Source of the DNA: a virus
IMG/VR virus record: IMGVR_UViG_3300032053_000193
Span: 1 to 39,648 of that record
Length of the DNA: 39,648 nucleotides
Direction: 5' to 3' (one strand)
In this document: positions 1 to 7,037 of the stretch, in pieces
Numbering within the stretch: position 1 is the first letter of the stretch
Layout of the letters: each line of letters starts with the position of its first letter
Notes under the pieces: generated by a model
What the model was told of the DNA's origin: nothing
Databases searched by the model: none
What the model saw: the letters and a program-made list of their open reading frames with translations, nothing else
Translations under genes and position numbers: made by a program

Positions 1-642
1 GACATTAGGAGGTTACCTGACCTTATTGACCACATTGATAACACAGGAACACCCCCCTATCACACAGCTGTTGACATTGCTAATGTTGCAACTGGTGTTG
101 TCACTGCTATTGATATGCAAAATGCAATAGATCAGTTGGCCATAATGGCAGGTGCTAATCTAGTAGCTAAGGAAGATGAGTTAGGACCAACTAATCAAGT
201 GGTTCACACTGAGTTAGCAGATGATGCAGTAGAAGACAATAATGTTCTAGATGATTCATTAACTATTGCTAAATTAGTTAATAAATACGCAATTTCTTCT
301 TATAGTTTTGCTGGAACTGTTGATAGTAACACTCTTAATTTTGGTGTTCAAGTTCCTATTGGTGCCATAGGTGAGGTTATTGAGGTTAGTGCAATGTGGC
401 AACAAGTATCTGGTGCATCTACAAAAGCACAAGTCACAGTGACTAATAATGGAAGTGATGTAGTGACCCTAACAGATTTAATTGCATTAATGGCACAAGA
501 TGTTCCTAGTGACTTGTCACTAGCTGCTTCACCAATACCCTTAACTGTAGGTGACAAATTGAGAGTGACCATCGGTGAGATTGGTGGTAGCCCTGTCAAC
601 ATTAGTGTAACGATTCATGTCAAGTTTCAACTTACTGCATAA
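1..642 (+). CDS. Probable virion fibre/decoration protein, 5' end missing
   Basis: The reading frame is open from the first base of the window, so the start lies upstream and 213 residues of the C-terminal part are visible. The first in-frame ATG, at 115, has no convincing Shine-Dalgarno site and is probably internal. Around residues 70-87 is a stretch (DDAVEDNNVLDDSLTIAKL) like the repeats of phage fibre and head-fibre proteins. The last ~115 residues alternate short hydrophobic strands with Gly, Ser, Thr and Val and look like one beta-sandwich domain. No catalytic motif is visible. Its position just before the neck, sheath and tube genes suggests a head or neck accessory protein, but this is inference. 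A strong terminator follows it. Confidence 0.5.
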   Translation, partial: DIRRLPDLIDHIDNTGTPPYHTAVDIANVATGVVTAIDMQNAIDQLAIMAGANLVAKEDELGPTNQVVHTELADDAVEDNNVLDDSLTIAKLVNKYAISSYSFAGTVDSNTLNFGVQVPIGAIGEVIEVSAMWQQVSGASTKAQVTVTNNGSDVVTLTDLIALMAQDVPSDLSLAASPIPLTVGDKLRVTIGEIGGSPVNISVTIHVKFQLTA

Positions 643-650
643 AATATGTT

Positions 651-659
651 TGGTATAGT
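651..659 (+). promoter_or_regulatory. Candidate extended -10 promoter
   Basis: TGGTATAGT fits the extended -10 consensus TGnTATAAT with one mismatch in the hexamer. A weak -35-like TTACTG lies 16 bases upstream at 632-637, inside the end of the preceding gene. A start near 666 would give an RNA of about 170 nt ending at the terminator at 811-838. The phage may use its own promoter specificity, so this rests on pattern alone. Confidence 0.3.
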
Positions 660-665
660 GTCAAG

Positions 666-838
666 TATAAAGCTCTTACATTCTAGTCCGTCGAGGTTTT
701 AGGCGTGTTGTTTGACGAAGCAACATTGTTAGTAAATCGCGGGCCTTAAGAGGTGCTTGACTCTGTTAGAGATAGTTCTCAGTTTGAGGACTGCTTTCCC
801 TATTTGATGAGCCGGCTCCATAGTGAGCCGGCTTTTTT
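666..838 (+). ncRNA. Candidate structured non-coding RNA or 3' UTR
   Basis: This stretch has no ORF of useful size but carries three hairpins in series. The first pairs 707-713 (GTTGTTT) with 718-724 (AAGCAAC) around a 4-base loop. The second pairs 774-781 (AGTTCTCA) with 785-792 (TGAGGACT) around a 3-base loop, with one G-U pair. The third is the terminator hairpin at 811-832 with its T tract. An extended -10 box lies just upstream. It could be an independent small RNA or the structured 3' end of the upstream mRNA. I do not recognise a known RNA family, and it does not fold as a tRNA. Confidence 0.3.
811..838 (+). terminator. Strong Rho-independent terminator
   Basis: GCCGGCTC (811-818) pairs perfectly with GAGCCGGC (825-832) around the 6-base loop CATAGT. 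Six T follow directly at 833-838. A810 and T833 can extend the stem. It separates the upstream virion gene from the neck, sheath and tube unit. Confidence 0.9.
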
Positions 839-886
839 ATGTAGATAGATTGGCGGACTTGGTCATCGTGTACATGTTAGATTTTT

Positions 887-929
887 TATAAATTTTGAAT
901 AGTTTGTATCGATTATCTTTCTATATAAT
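887..929 (+). promoter_or_regulatory. AT-rich promoter-like region before the tail operon
   Basis: The 200 bases between the terminator and the gene at 1038 have no ORF on the + strand and are very AT-rich. Two -10-like boxes stand out: TATAAATT at 887-894, similar to the T4-type late box TATAAATA, and TATAAT at 924-929. Neither has a -35 hexamer at a normal distance: TTGAAT at 895-900 is 23 bases and TTGTAT at 904-909 is 14 bases from the second box. The position after a terminator and before the tail genes makes a late promoter plausible. Confidence 0.3.
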
Positions 930-1037
930 GAGAAGTTAGAGCAAATTCTATTCAACGTACTAAGCATACATCGAGTACAGGTCGAAAGTAAAGTTTGATA
1001 TAAGAGAAGGTTACAGAGCAAACAGTGGAGACAGGTA

Positions 1038-2501
1038 GTGAGTAGAGAAGATCGTTTAATTTGGGAGCGCGTATGGACTGATCCAATTAAAACGCCCATT
1101 CTCACTGCCGACCATGTAAAATATATTAAGGATGTTTTTATTAATTGTTTGAGAGATGTTTTTGCACGTGACCCCGACTTTACTTACATTAGAGCAGAAG
1201 ATGGTATATTTCCAGCGTTCGATAATGAAAATTTAGGAATAGTAGTTACTGACGTTTATACTTACAACACAGAGTTCTTACCAGCTGTCACAATAAGAAT
1301 TGGTAGTAGCAACTTGGTTCCTGTGTCCTTTAATCAAAATCAAAAGACATATAGTTATCATAGAAGTTCAGATGGTAGTCTACAAACACTTTGGCAAGAG
1401 TTTTCAGGATTATACGATACGTCAGTGACAGTTAATATACACACATGGGATCCATTGGCACGTGAAGAGCTAGTGACAAGAATTGCTTTATTATTTAAAC
1501 ATATTCTTAGAGACCAGTTGTATGTTGACTTTGGCGTGTTTGTAAAAGGTGTCAGTGTCAGTGGTGAAACAGAGACGCCTTGGTCGCAAGACAATAACGA
1601 TATGATCTTTTCACAATCAATCAGTGTTGATGTTTTGTCAGGTTGGAACAATAGATTACCAGTTGGTGATAAACTTGAAAGTATAAACATGCAGATAATA
1701 GGTGATGTAGCACCGCACATTTATCCACCTAATGAACCAAAGGGTGGTCCGTGTGGAGGTGGTGGAGCTTGGAAGGGAACACCAACACAAGAGGATTTAA
1801 TCCGAAGCAATAGGGTTGATTGGATAGACGAAATTCGCACATGTCCTGAATTGGTTCTAGAAGATGCTTTGGTTTGGAATACAGATATTAATCAGTTTGA
1901 ATTGACAAGTGATTGGTGTGAAATATTGATAAATAGTTGTGGTCTAACAATTACAGAAGTAGCAGATCAAATAAACACAGGATCGTGGCTACGAGAAGAG
2001 CTTTTAAGGGCTGCCAACTCTTTTAGAGAAACGGCTGATGTTAGACGTAAAAATAAAGGATCGGCATTTAAGTCAGGAACACCTTCTACTGGTTATACTT
2101 ATAAATTTACAGATGGTATAACGATTAAACCCAATAATACAGTTGTGTTCCCTGGCAATATAACGGTATCCACTATTGGAGTGGTTTATTTCCCAACATC
2201 AAAGATAACAGCAGATAGAGATGATAATGTGTCAGCCCCAGCAAATGTTGATATAGATGCTTGGGCTAATCCATTTACTGCTACTGTACTAGAAAAATTA
2301 GAAGCGTTTCAGTTTTGTTTGATTTTACTAGAAGTGGTTTCGCCAACAAGGCAATCACAACAAGATTTAGGTGAATTGATTAGTGAGTTTGTTGCAACAT
2401 TAGTAGATCCTAATCAAATAGTTTATATGGAAAATGTTCGGACCAATGTTGATAGCTATATGAAGAATAAGTATTTAATCAACAAACAGTCCCATATTTA
2501 G
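1038..2501 (+). CDS. Putative neck / tail-terminator protein
   Basis: This 487-aa protein starts with GTG at 1038, supported by GGAG at 1027-1030, and lies directly upstream of the sheath gene. Residues ~20-210 mix helices and strands, with a segment (about 150-205) in which an amphipathic helix (VTRIALLFKHILRD) is followed by strands ending in an SVDVLSGWNNRLP motif. That layout resembles tail-terminator and completion proteins, but I cannot name a family with certainty. Residues ~235-250 are Gly-rich (PCGGGGAW). The C-terminal half contains a strand-rich segment near residues 355-400 and a helical end. Neck, connector and tail-terminator genes usually precede the sheath gene in contractile phages, so position drives the call. 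A portal-adjacent adaptor or other tail accessory protein is an alternative. Confidence 0.45.
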   Translation: MSREDRLIWERVWTDPIKTPILTADHVKYIKDVFINCLRDVFARDPDFTYIRAEDGIFPAFDNENLGIVVTDVYTYNTEFLPAVTIRIGSSNLVPVSFNQNQKTYSYHRSSDGSLQTLWQEFSGLYDTSVTVNIHTWDPLAREELVTRIALLFKHILRDQLYVDFGVFVKGVSVSGETETPWSQDNNDMIFSQSISVDVLSGWNNRLPVGDKLESINMQIIGDVAPHIYPPNEPKGGPCGGGGAWKGTPTQEDLIRSNRVDWIDEIRTCPELVLEDALVWNTDINQFELTSDWCEILINSCGLTITEVADQINTGSWLREELLRAANSFRETADVRRKNKGSAFKSGTPSTGYTYKFTDGITIKPNNTVVFPGNITVSTIGVVYFPTSKITADRDDNVSAPANVDIDAWANPFTATVLEKLEAFQFCLILLEVVSPTRQSQQDLGELISEFVATLVDPNQIVYMENVRTNVDSYMKNKYLINKQSHI

Positions 2502-2561
2502 AGTATGTACTTGGTTTAGGCCAATTATAATTTTGTAAACAACGTTGTATAGGAGGTTTTT

Positions 2562-5075
2562 ATGGTTAACATTCCCGGAATTTTGGGCTATAATGTTCCG
2601 GGCGCGTTTTCGATAGTGCGCTCAAGACAGGGTGCCGTCACATTGCCCGGTGGTCCAGTAGTCCTTTGTATTATGGGACAGGGGCAACGCGAGTTGGCTT
2701 TAGTTGAGTCAGCCGAAGGCGGTGGTAAAGATGGTTCTCCTGCACAGTTTGATCCCCGGTTAGATCCGGATGGTCGTTATTATTTTCTGCCACGTGCACC
2801 AATCGTACCTGGCTCAGTAAGGTTGTATCTTAATCCAAAGTTTGACGGTACTGATGTACCTATGATTGAGGTTACAGATACTAGCGATGGAACTGCATGG
2901 GCTACAGAGTTTGGTATTCACAGAGTTACTCAAGTAGATCAAATCAATGGTGACACAGTTGTTCCACCAACTGAATTTGATACCTTGAGAGCATTCGGCA
3001 ACACTGCTGGCACGACAGCTCTTGTTCAGGGATTCCGTCCTGGCAAGTCAGGTCGTTTTGCTAGAATTCAAGTTTGGGCTGAGAAAACAGGCACACCACT
3101 AGACGATGTAACTGTTAAGTTATTCCGCGCTACTGGTGCAGATCTTCCAACTGGTGTTGGTACAGAATTAGCAACGACCACTCTGGTTAATGCTGATGTT
3201 CCTGGTTCTGGTAACGCTACTTGGGTTAACGTTGATTTCGATCTTACAGGTGTAGATCCTATTGCTGAACTCACAGAGCAAGATCTTTACTTTGTAAGAT
3301 TTGAACGCAGTAGTGGTACACCTGATCCTGCTAATTATTTTATGCTTGGTGTTAATGAGAGTAGTTCGTACGGTCGTACGACTGGCGAGTGTGTTTATGT
3401 TGGCGATGTTACTTTGTGGCCAATTGTTGCTGCAGTTGCTGGCGACGACATTCTTTTCCGTAGTTTCTTAAGCTATGGCGATTTTGGCACATCATATGAC
3501 CTTTATGGTGTTGATGGCGCTGGTCTTATTGATGAAGACAAGTTTGGTATTGATGGCTATGAAGGTACAAGTGCCGGATCTGGTTTCTTTGATACTCCTG
3601 CTGGCCGTCGGTATCGTGTAGTTTCAGTTCCTGGCGAGACAGAACGTGAACATTATTATATTGACTATGCTACAGGTCAGATTGTTCTTGATCATGCATT
3701 GGAGCGTGGCGATAAGTTGATTGCTATCTTCTTACCAGAGCTTGATCTAAATGAATTCGAGTTGTTCTTTGATCTCGAAGATCTTTATAAGAAGCATGGT
3801 TATCCAAGTGTTGATAATACGATTTCACAAGCCGCTTATATGGCTACACTAAACAATGCTCCAGTAATTGGTGCAATCCACGCTGGCACTAGTAAGGATG
3901 AAAACACAGGTAGATTCCTTACAGATATCTTCTGGGCAGACGCATTTGCTGCATTGGCGAAGGAAGATATTGACTTCGTTGTTCCAATCGCTAAGCGAGA
4001 TGTTGTTGGCGAAGTGATCATGACAAGATTTGGTCCTGACTTCTATGACATGACTGGTGGTCCTACTGATCCAGGTCGCTGGCTACAAGAAGTCCCAGGT
4101 GGTGGTGATGAGCCAGGTATCAATATTTATCCTTTGGCTTGTGATGAGGCTGGTGATCCAGTACGTCTTGAGGTTTACAAGAATGGTGTACTCCTAACGA
4201 GAGGTATTGATTATACAGTTACATTTACATGTCAAGGTGCTACAGAACCTACAATGATTACTTTTACCAATGCGTTGGTAGATGGTGATCATGTGGTTGC
4301 TAATTATCGTCCTGACATTGATCTAGTAGCAGCTGTACAGACAGTGGCTCTACAACATGTTGAATTCATGTCCTCAGTACGTCAGCGCAGAGAGAGAATT
4401 CTGTTTGCTGGCGCATATGCTGGTTATGGATTCAATGAAGTTCTTGATCCACAATACGGTGTTGCTAAGGTTTTCGGCAAGTCGTTCCGTTGTGCTTACT
4501 TCTTCCCTGAGAGGATTCGTACAGTTATTGCTGGCGAGACAGCTTATCTTGATGGTCAGTTCCTCGCTGCTTGCGGCGCTGGTTATCTTGCTGGTACTTC
4601 TTATCTACCAACACCTCTTACTCGTAAGAATCTTGTTGGGTTTGATATTGAGAAGGATCACAAGTATACAATCGATCAGCTCAATCTTTTGGGAGATGGT
4701 GGATTATGCACAATTGAGCCACTAAGTTCAGGTGGAAGAGTCATTCATGGCTTGACCACAGTACAGAACGGTAATCCTGTTGAGGAAGAAATTTCAATTG
4801 TCCGCATCAGAGATTATGTGGCTAAAGTTAGTCGTCAGATTCTTGAAGAACGTTATATTGGTGGTGTTATTGATGACCAGACCGTTGCCAACATTAAGAT
4901 GACAACGCAAGGAATTCTTGAATCACTTACCGCTCAACGTATTATTACACAGTATGCTAATGTTACGGCAAAGGTTGATTCAGTTGAACCACGTCAAGTT
5001 AATGTGGGCTTCGACGTTGCCCCTGTGTTCCCATTGAACTGGATTAAGATCGAGTTCTCAATCGGAGTTCTATAA
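2562..5075 (+). CDS. Tail sheath protein with extra inserted domains
   Basis: This is the contractile tail sheath subunit, which polymerises around the tube and contracts to drive it into the host. The N-terminus (MVNIPGILGYNVPGAFSIV) and the C-terminal ~190 residues are typical of sheath proteins. In the C-terminal part a helix with IRDYVAKVSRQILEE is followed by GVIDDQTV and a last strand with PLNWIKIEFSI. At 837 aa it is much longer than the T4 sheath (about 660 aa). Residues ~142-292 form an extra beta-sandwich resembling carbohydrate-binding or 'choice-of-anchor' domains (ALVQGFRPGKSGRFARIQVW). Residues ~520-587 carry a hairpin module of the 'NGVLL-RG-DYTV' type. AGGAGG at 2551-2556 gives a strong ribosome site. 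The tube gene follows after 16 bases. Confidence 0.93.
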   Translation: MVNIPGILGYNVPGAFSIVRSRQGAVTLPGGPVVLCIMGQGQRELALVESAEGGGKDGSPAQFDPRLDPDGRYYFLPRAPIVPGSVRLYLNPKFDGTDVPMIEVTDTSDGTAWATEFGIHRVTQVDQINGDTVVPPTEFDTLRAFGNTAGTTALVQGFRPGKSGRFARIQVWAEKTGTPLDDVTVKLFRATGADLPTGVGTELATTTLVNADVPGSGNATWVNVDFDLTGVDPIAELTEQDLYFVRFERSSGTPDPANYFMLGVNESSSYGRTTGECVYVGDVTLWPIVAAVAGDDILFRSFLSYGDFGTSYDLYGVDGAGLIDEDKFGIDGYEGTSAGSGFFDTPAGRRYRVVSVPGETEREHYYIDYATGQIVLDHALERGDKLIAIFLPELDLNEFELFFDLEDLYKKHGYPSVDNTISQAAYMATLNNAPVIGAIHAGTSKDENTGRFLTDIFWADAFAALAKEDIDFVVPIAKRDVVGEVIMTRFGPDFYDMTGGPTDPGRWLQEVPGGGDEPGINIYPLACDEAGDPVRLEVYKNGVLLTRGIDYTVTFTCQGATEPTMITFTNALVDGDHVVANYRPDIDLVAAVQTVALQHVEFMSSVRQRRERILFAGAYAGYGFNEVLDPQYGVAKVFGKSFRCAYFFPERIRTVIAGETAYLDGQFLAACGAGYLAGTSYLPTPLTRKNLVGFDIEKDHKYTIDQLNLLGDGGLCTIEPLSSGGRVIHGLTTVQNGNPVEEEISIVRIRDYVAKVSRQILEERYIGGVIDDQTVANIKMTTQGILESLTAQRIITQYANVTAKVDSVEPRQVNVGFDVAPVFPLNWIKIEFSIGVL

Positions 5076-5091
5076 CATCTAGGAGGTTTAT

Positions 5092-5766
5092 ATGGCAGTT
5101 ACTTCTTTCGGACGTAGAGAGGAAACAGGACAACAGGGCGAGACGCCCAGTGGTATTACATCACCACTGCACGACAAGAAGCTCCAGGTTGGCCTTTCCA
5201 CTCAGATTATTATTGAGGCGCAGGACGTCAACGGACAGTGGCGCGCCATTGGTGCCATTCAAAATTTGACACCAACAGAGTCACGTCCTCTCCAGAGAAT
5301 CGGCGAAGTTGGCACAGACGCTGTAATTCAGATTACACCGACCAGCTTCACAACCGTGACTTTGGAAGTGACACGCATTGTATTTGATTATCAGAGACTA
5401 CCTGCTGCATTCCAGCGTGGCTTCCGTCACGTTCATGCACAGAGAATCCCGTTTGACCTTCAGGTCCGGGATTACAATCCTTACTGGGAAATTAGTACAA
5501 ATCCAGGTCAGTCAACCAATTTCGTTCTTACGACTCGTTATGTCAATTGTTGGCTGGCTCGGTATTCGGCACCCTACACTTCTGATAACTACATTATCAC
5601 AGAGACTGCGACGATTGAAGCAGAGCATGTGTATGATGAGCCAATTGGTGGCCAGATTGCTATTGGTGGTGACGATTTTGTGGAGCGTTCACATAATGAT
5701 TCTCGTCGTGCTAATACGATGGCAGAAGCATTCATTACTCCACCGAATCCTGGGTACGTTTCATAA
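5092..5766 (+). CDS. Tail tube protein
   Basis: This 224-aa protein directly follows the sheath, as tube genes do in contractile phages. It should form the hexameric rings of the inner tube. Residues ~30-205 are strand-rich with few helices, as expected for the tube beta-barrel fold: LSTQIIIEAQDVNGQWRAIG, then FTTVTLEVTRIVF, and late strands NYIITETATIEAEHVYDEP. The N-terminal ~25 residues are polar and probably flexible. AGGAGG stands seven bases before the ATG. Two larger frames inside it on either strand are shadows. A terminator follows 24 bases after the stop, so transcripts of the sheath/tube unit probably end here, as suits very abundant proteins. Confidence 0.85.
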   Translation: MAVTSFGRREETGQQGETPSGITSPLHDKKLQVGLSTQIIIEAQDVNGQWRAIGAIQNLTPTESRPLQRIGEVGTDAVIQITPTSFTTVTLEVTRIVFDYQRLPAAFQRGFRHVHAQRIPFDLQVRDYNPYWEISTNPGQSTNFVLTTRYVNCWLARYSAPYTSDNYIITETATIEAEHVYDEPIGGQIAIGGDDFVERSHNDSRRANTMAEAFITPPNPGYVS

Positions 5767-5789
5767 CTAAATTTTAGAGGTGACAGGTA

Positions 5790-5807
5790 GTGCGGGATGC
5801 GAGATAA
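5790..5807 (+). other. Possible 5-codon leader ORF inside a terminator stem
   Basis: A GAGGTG Shine-Dalgarno-like site at 5777-5782 stands seven bases before GTG at 5790, which opens a five-codon frame (VRDAR) ending at TAA 5805-5807. The frame covers the whole left arm and part of the loop of the terminator hairpin at 5790-5819. A ribosome on it would block hairpin formation. This could be chance, because the frame is very short. Confidence 0.2.
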
Positions 5808-5833
5808 AACATCCCGCACACCTTCCCTTTTTT
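5790..5833 (+). terminator. Intrinsic terminator after the tail tube gene
   Basis: GTGCGGGATG (5790-5799) pairs perfectly with CATCCCGCAC (5810-5819), giving a 10-bp GC-rich stem around a 10-base loop. A pyrimidine-rich tail follows, with six T at 5828-5833. The T run starts eight bases after the stem, so termination may be partial. It separates the abundant sheath/tube unit from the chaperone and tape-measure genes. Confidence 0.75.
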
Positions 5834-5856
5834 CTAAACACTGAAAGTTGGGACTT

Positions 5857-5889
5857 GCAAAACGGCTAACAGGTGTGAGATCCGTTTGC
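5857..5889 (+). promoter_or_regulatory. Leader hairpin upstream of the tail chaperone gene
   Basis: GCAAAACGG (5857-5865) pairs with CCGTTTGC (5882-5889), leaving one bulged A and a 16-base loop. It lies between the preceding terminator and the perfect ribosome binding site of the chaperone gene. It may stabilise the 5' end of a processed or newly started mRNA or bind a regulator. No clear promoter boxes are visible in the gap. Confidence 0.35.
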
Positions 5890-5909
5890 TTAGTCTAGTT
5901 AAACCTTTT

Positions 5910-5920
5910 AAGGAGGTGAT
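5910..5920 (+). promoter_or_regulatory. Perfect Shine-Dalgarno site
   Basis: AAGGAGGTGAT is fully complementary to the 3' end of bacterial 16S rRNA and stands six bases before ATG 5927, fixing that start. It is the strongest ribosome site in the window. Confidence 0.85.
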
Positions 5921-5926
5921 TGTTTC

Positions 5927-6664
5927 ATGGCAAGTCAAGACAACACACCAAACAGAAAACCTATTCGTGTTGATGATCCTACGTTACCCACAGATGAAAC
6001 AATGGAGGTGTATCCTCCTCCTGTGGCTCCCATTATCAGACCTACCACAAGAAACTCTGTTCATATTCCTTCTCCAGCAGCGCGCATGGTCCCGCCAGAG
6101 CAAAAGCATGCTTCATCATTGCAGCGTATGAAGGAACTTAATAATCAAACTCGCAAAGAAATGGAAGATGCTATGATGCAAAAAGCTAATCAAGTTCAAT
6201 ATCAGGCTCCCGCTGTAGAAATTCCTCAAGAACCTATTTTGGAAGAACTTGAGATCCAACCTATCGAACAACTACAAGCAGATTTGAGTCAGCTCATTTC
6301 TACTGGTAGTATTTCCGAAGAAAAGGTTGTTGGAGGATTTAAGTTTAGATTGCGCACCCTAAATGCTAGAGAGAACAATGAAGTACTAGCGAGCATCATG
6401 AGTGCTAAAGACGACTTTGAGAAGTTAGGTCGTATTCGTATTGCTGTTCTATCTCGCGCTATTGAAACTGTAAATGGCGTACCACTAGAGCACGTTCCAG
6501 GTGTTGATGGTAAACTTCCCATTATGCAGCGCAAAGAGAGTCTGATTGGTAATTTGCAATTGAGTCTAGTTGTTGAATTGTTTAACGTTTATACCAATAT
6601 GCTAGAAAGATCAGAGCAAGTATTTAAGACAGCTGCAGACAATGAGGAGACACTAAAAAAATAA
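5927..6664 (+). CDS. Tail assembly chaperone, upstream (G-like) frame
   Basis: This 245-aa protein lies between the tube and tape-measure genes, where dsDNA phages encode the chaperones that coat the tape measure during tail assembly. Residues 1-~110 are Pro-rich and charged, probably flexible, with a short helical segment near 62-90. Residues ~135-240 form a helical core starting with GGFKFRLRTLNARENNEVL, which fits a chaperone domain. The gene ends in CTA AAA AAA TAA, so an A AAA AAA slippery heptamer lies in phase immediately before the stop. The next frame (-1) continues without a stop. The expected products are this protein and a rarer 365-residue fusion with the downstream frame, as in lambda G and G-T. 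Confidence 0.8.
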   Translation: MASQDNTPNRKPIRVDDPTLPTDETMEVYPPPVAPIIRPTTRNSVHIPSPAARMVPPEQKHASSLQRMKELNNQTRKEMEDAMMQKANQVQYQAPAVEIPQEPILEELEIQPIEQLQADLSQLISTGSISEEKVVGGFKFRLRTLNARENNEVLASIMSAKDDFEKLGRIRIAVLSRAIETVNGVPLEHVPGVDGKLPIMQRKESLIGNLQLSLVVELFNVYTNMLERSEQVFKTAADNEETLKK

Positions 6665-6690
6665 TCATGGAGCCGTTCGTTCGGCTCCGT
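6644..6690 (+). promoter_or_regulatory. -1 programmed ribosomal frameshift signal
   Basis: Three elements of a bacterial -1 frameshift site line up. GAGGAG (6644-6649) is an internal Shine-Dalgarno-like stimulator, five bases before the slippery heptamer. A AAA AAA (6655-6661) is in the correct X XXY YYZ phase of the upstream frame, whose stop is the very next codon (6662-6664). Seven bases after the heptamer, GGAGCCG (6669-6675) pairs with CGGCTCC (6682-6688) around TTCGTT, and two more pairs, one of them G-U, can extend the stem. After slipping, decoding runs ATA ATC ATG GAG into the downstream frame and ends at 7023. The arrangement closely resembles E. coli dnaX. Confidence 0.85.
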
Positions 6691-7023
6691 TGGAAAATTT
6701 GTAAGGCCCTTGGAAGACCTCTTAACGATCCGATGTTCAAGAATATGTTGCCAGTTCAATGGTTGACATATGCTGCATTGCTTCGTAAGGATGAAGAAGA
6801 ATCGTACGAGAAAAATCGTGACTTGTTAGAGTATCTTGCACGCTTTTGGAATAATGATGCTGTTGACAAGATACAAATAGCTCGTGCGCAAACGAAAGAA
6901 TCATCCGACGATGGATTTAGTAAGATGCTAGAAAAGCAATTTGGAAGAGGTTTGGGAAGTGCAGTCCAGCAAGACTTGACAGTACAACAGCTCGGTGACC
7001 AAATTAAGCGAGCTGCCCAGTAA
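6667..7023 (+). CDS. Tail assembly chaperone, downstream (T-like) frame
   Basis: These 118 codons lie in the -1 frame relative to the preceding gene and overlap its end through two codons (ATA ATC) before ATG 6667. They are probably translated mainly as the C-terminal extension of a frameshift fusion (365 aa in total). Independent initiation at ATG 6667 looks poor: the nearest Shine-Dalgarno-like site is 17 bases away and the ATG lies at the base of the frameshift hairpin. The protein is helical and charged, with an aromatic segment (LPVQWLTYAALL) near residues 28-40 and a DLLEYLARFWN helix near 53. In lambda the equivalent T domain binds the tail tube protein, while the G part coats the tape measure. 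Confidence 0.75.
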   Translation: MEPFVRLRWKICKALGRPLNDPMFKNMLPVQWLTYAALLRKDEEESYEKNRDLLEYLARFWNNDAVDKIQIARAQTKESSDDGFSKMLEKQFGRGLGSAVQQDLTVQQLGDQIKRAAQ

Positions 7024-7037
7024 AGGAGGCCAAATAA

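Noticed and set aside
666-800. tRNA gene in the gap after the first gene
   Set aside because: The hairpins do not form a cloverleaf, and no T-loop or acceptor stem with the correct spacing is found.
4357-4725. 122-codon frame on the plus strand inside the sheath gene
   Set aside because: It is a shadow of the conserved sheath sequence with low-complexity Leu-rich content and no start signal.
5378-5770. 130-codon frame on the plus strand inside the tail tube gene
   Set aside because: It overlaps a convincing tube gene in another frame, has no Shine-Dalgarno site and encodes an unstructured Leu/Ser-rich product.
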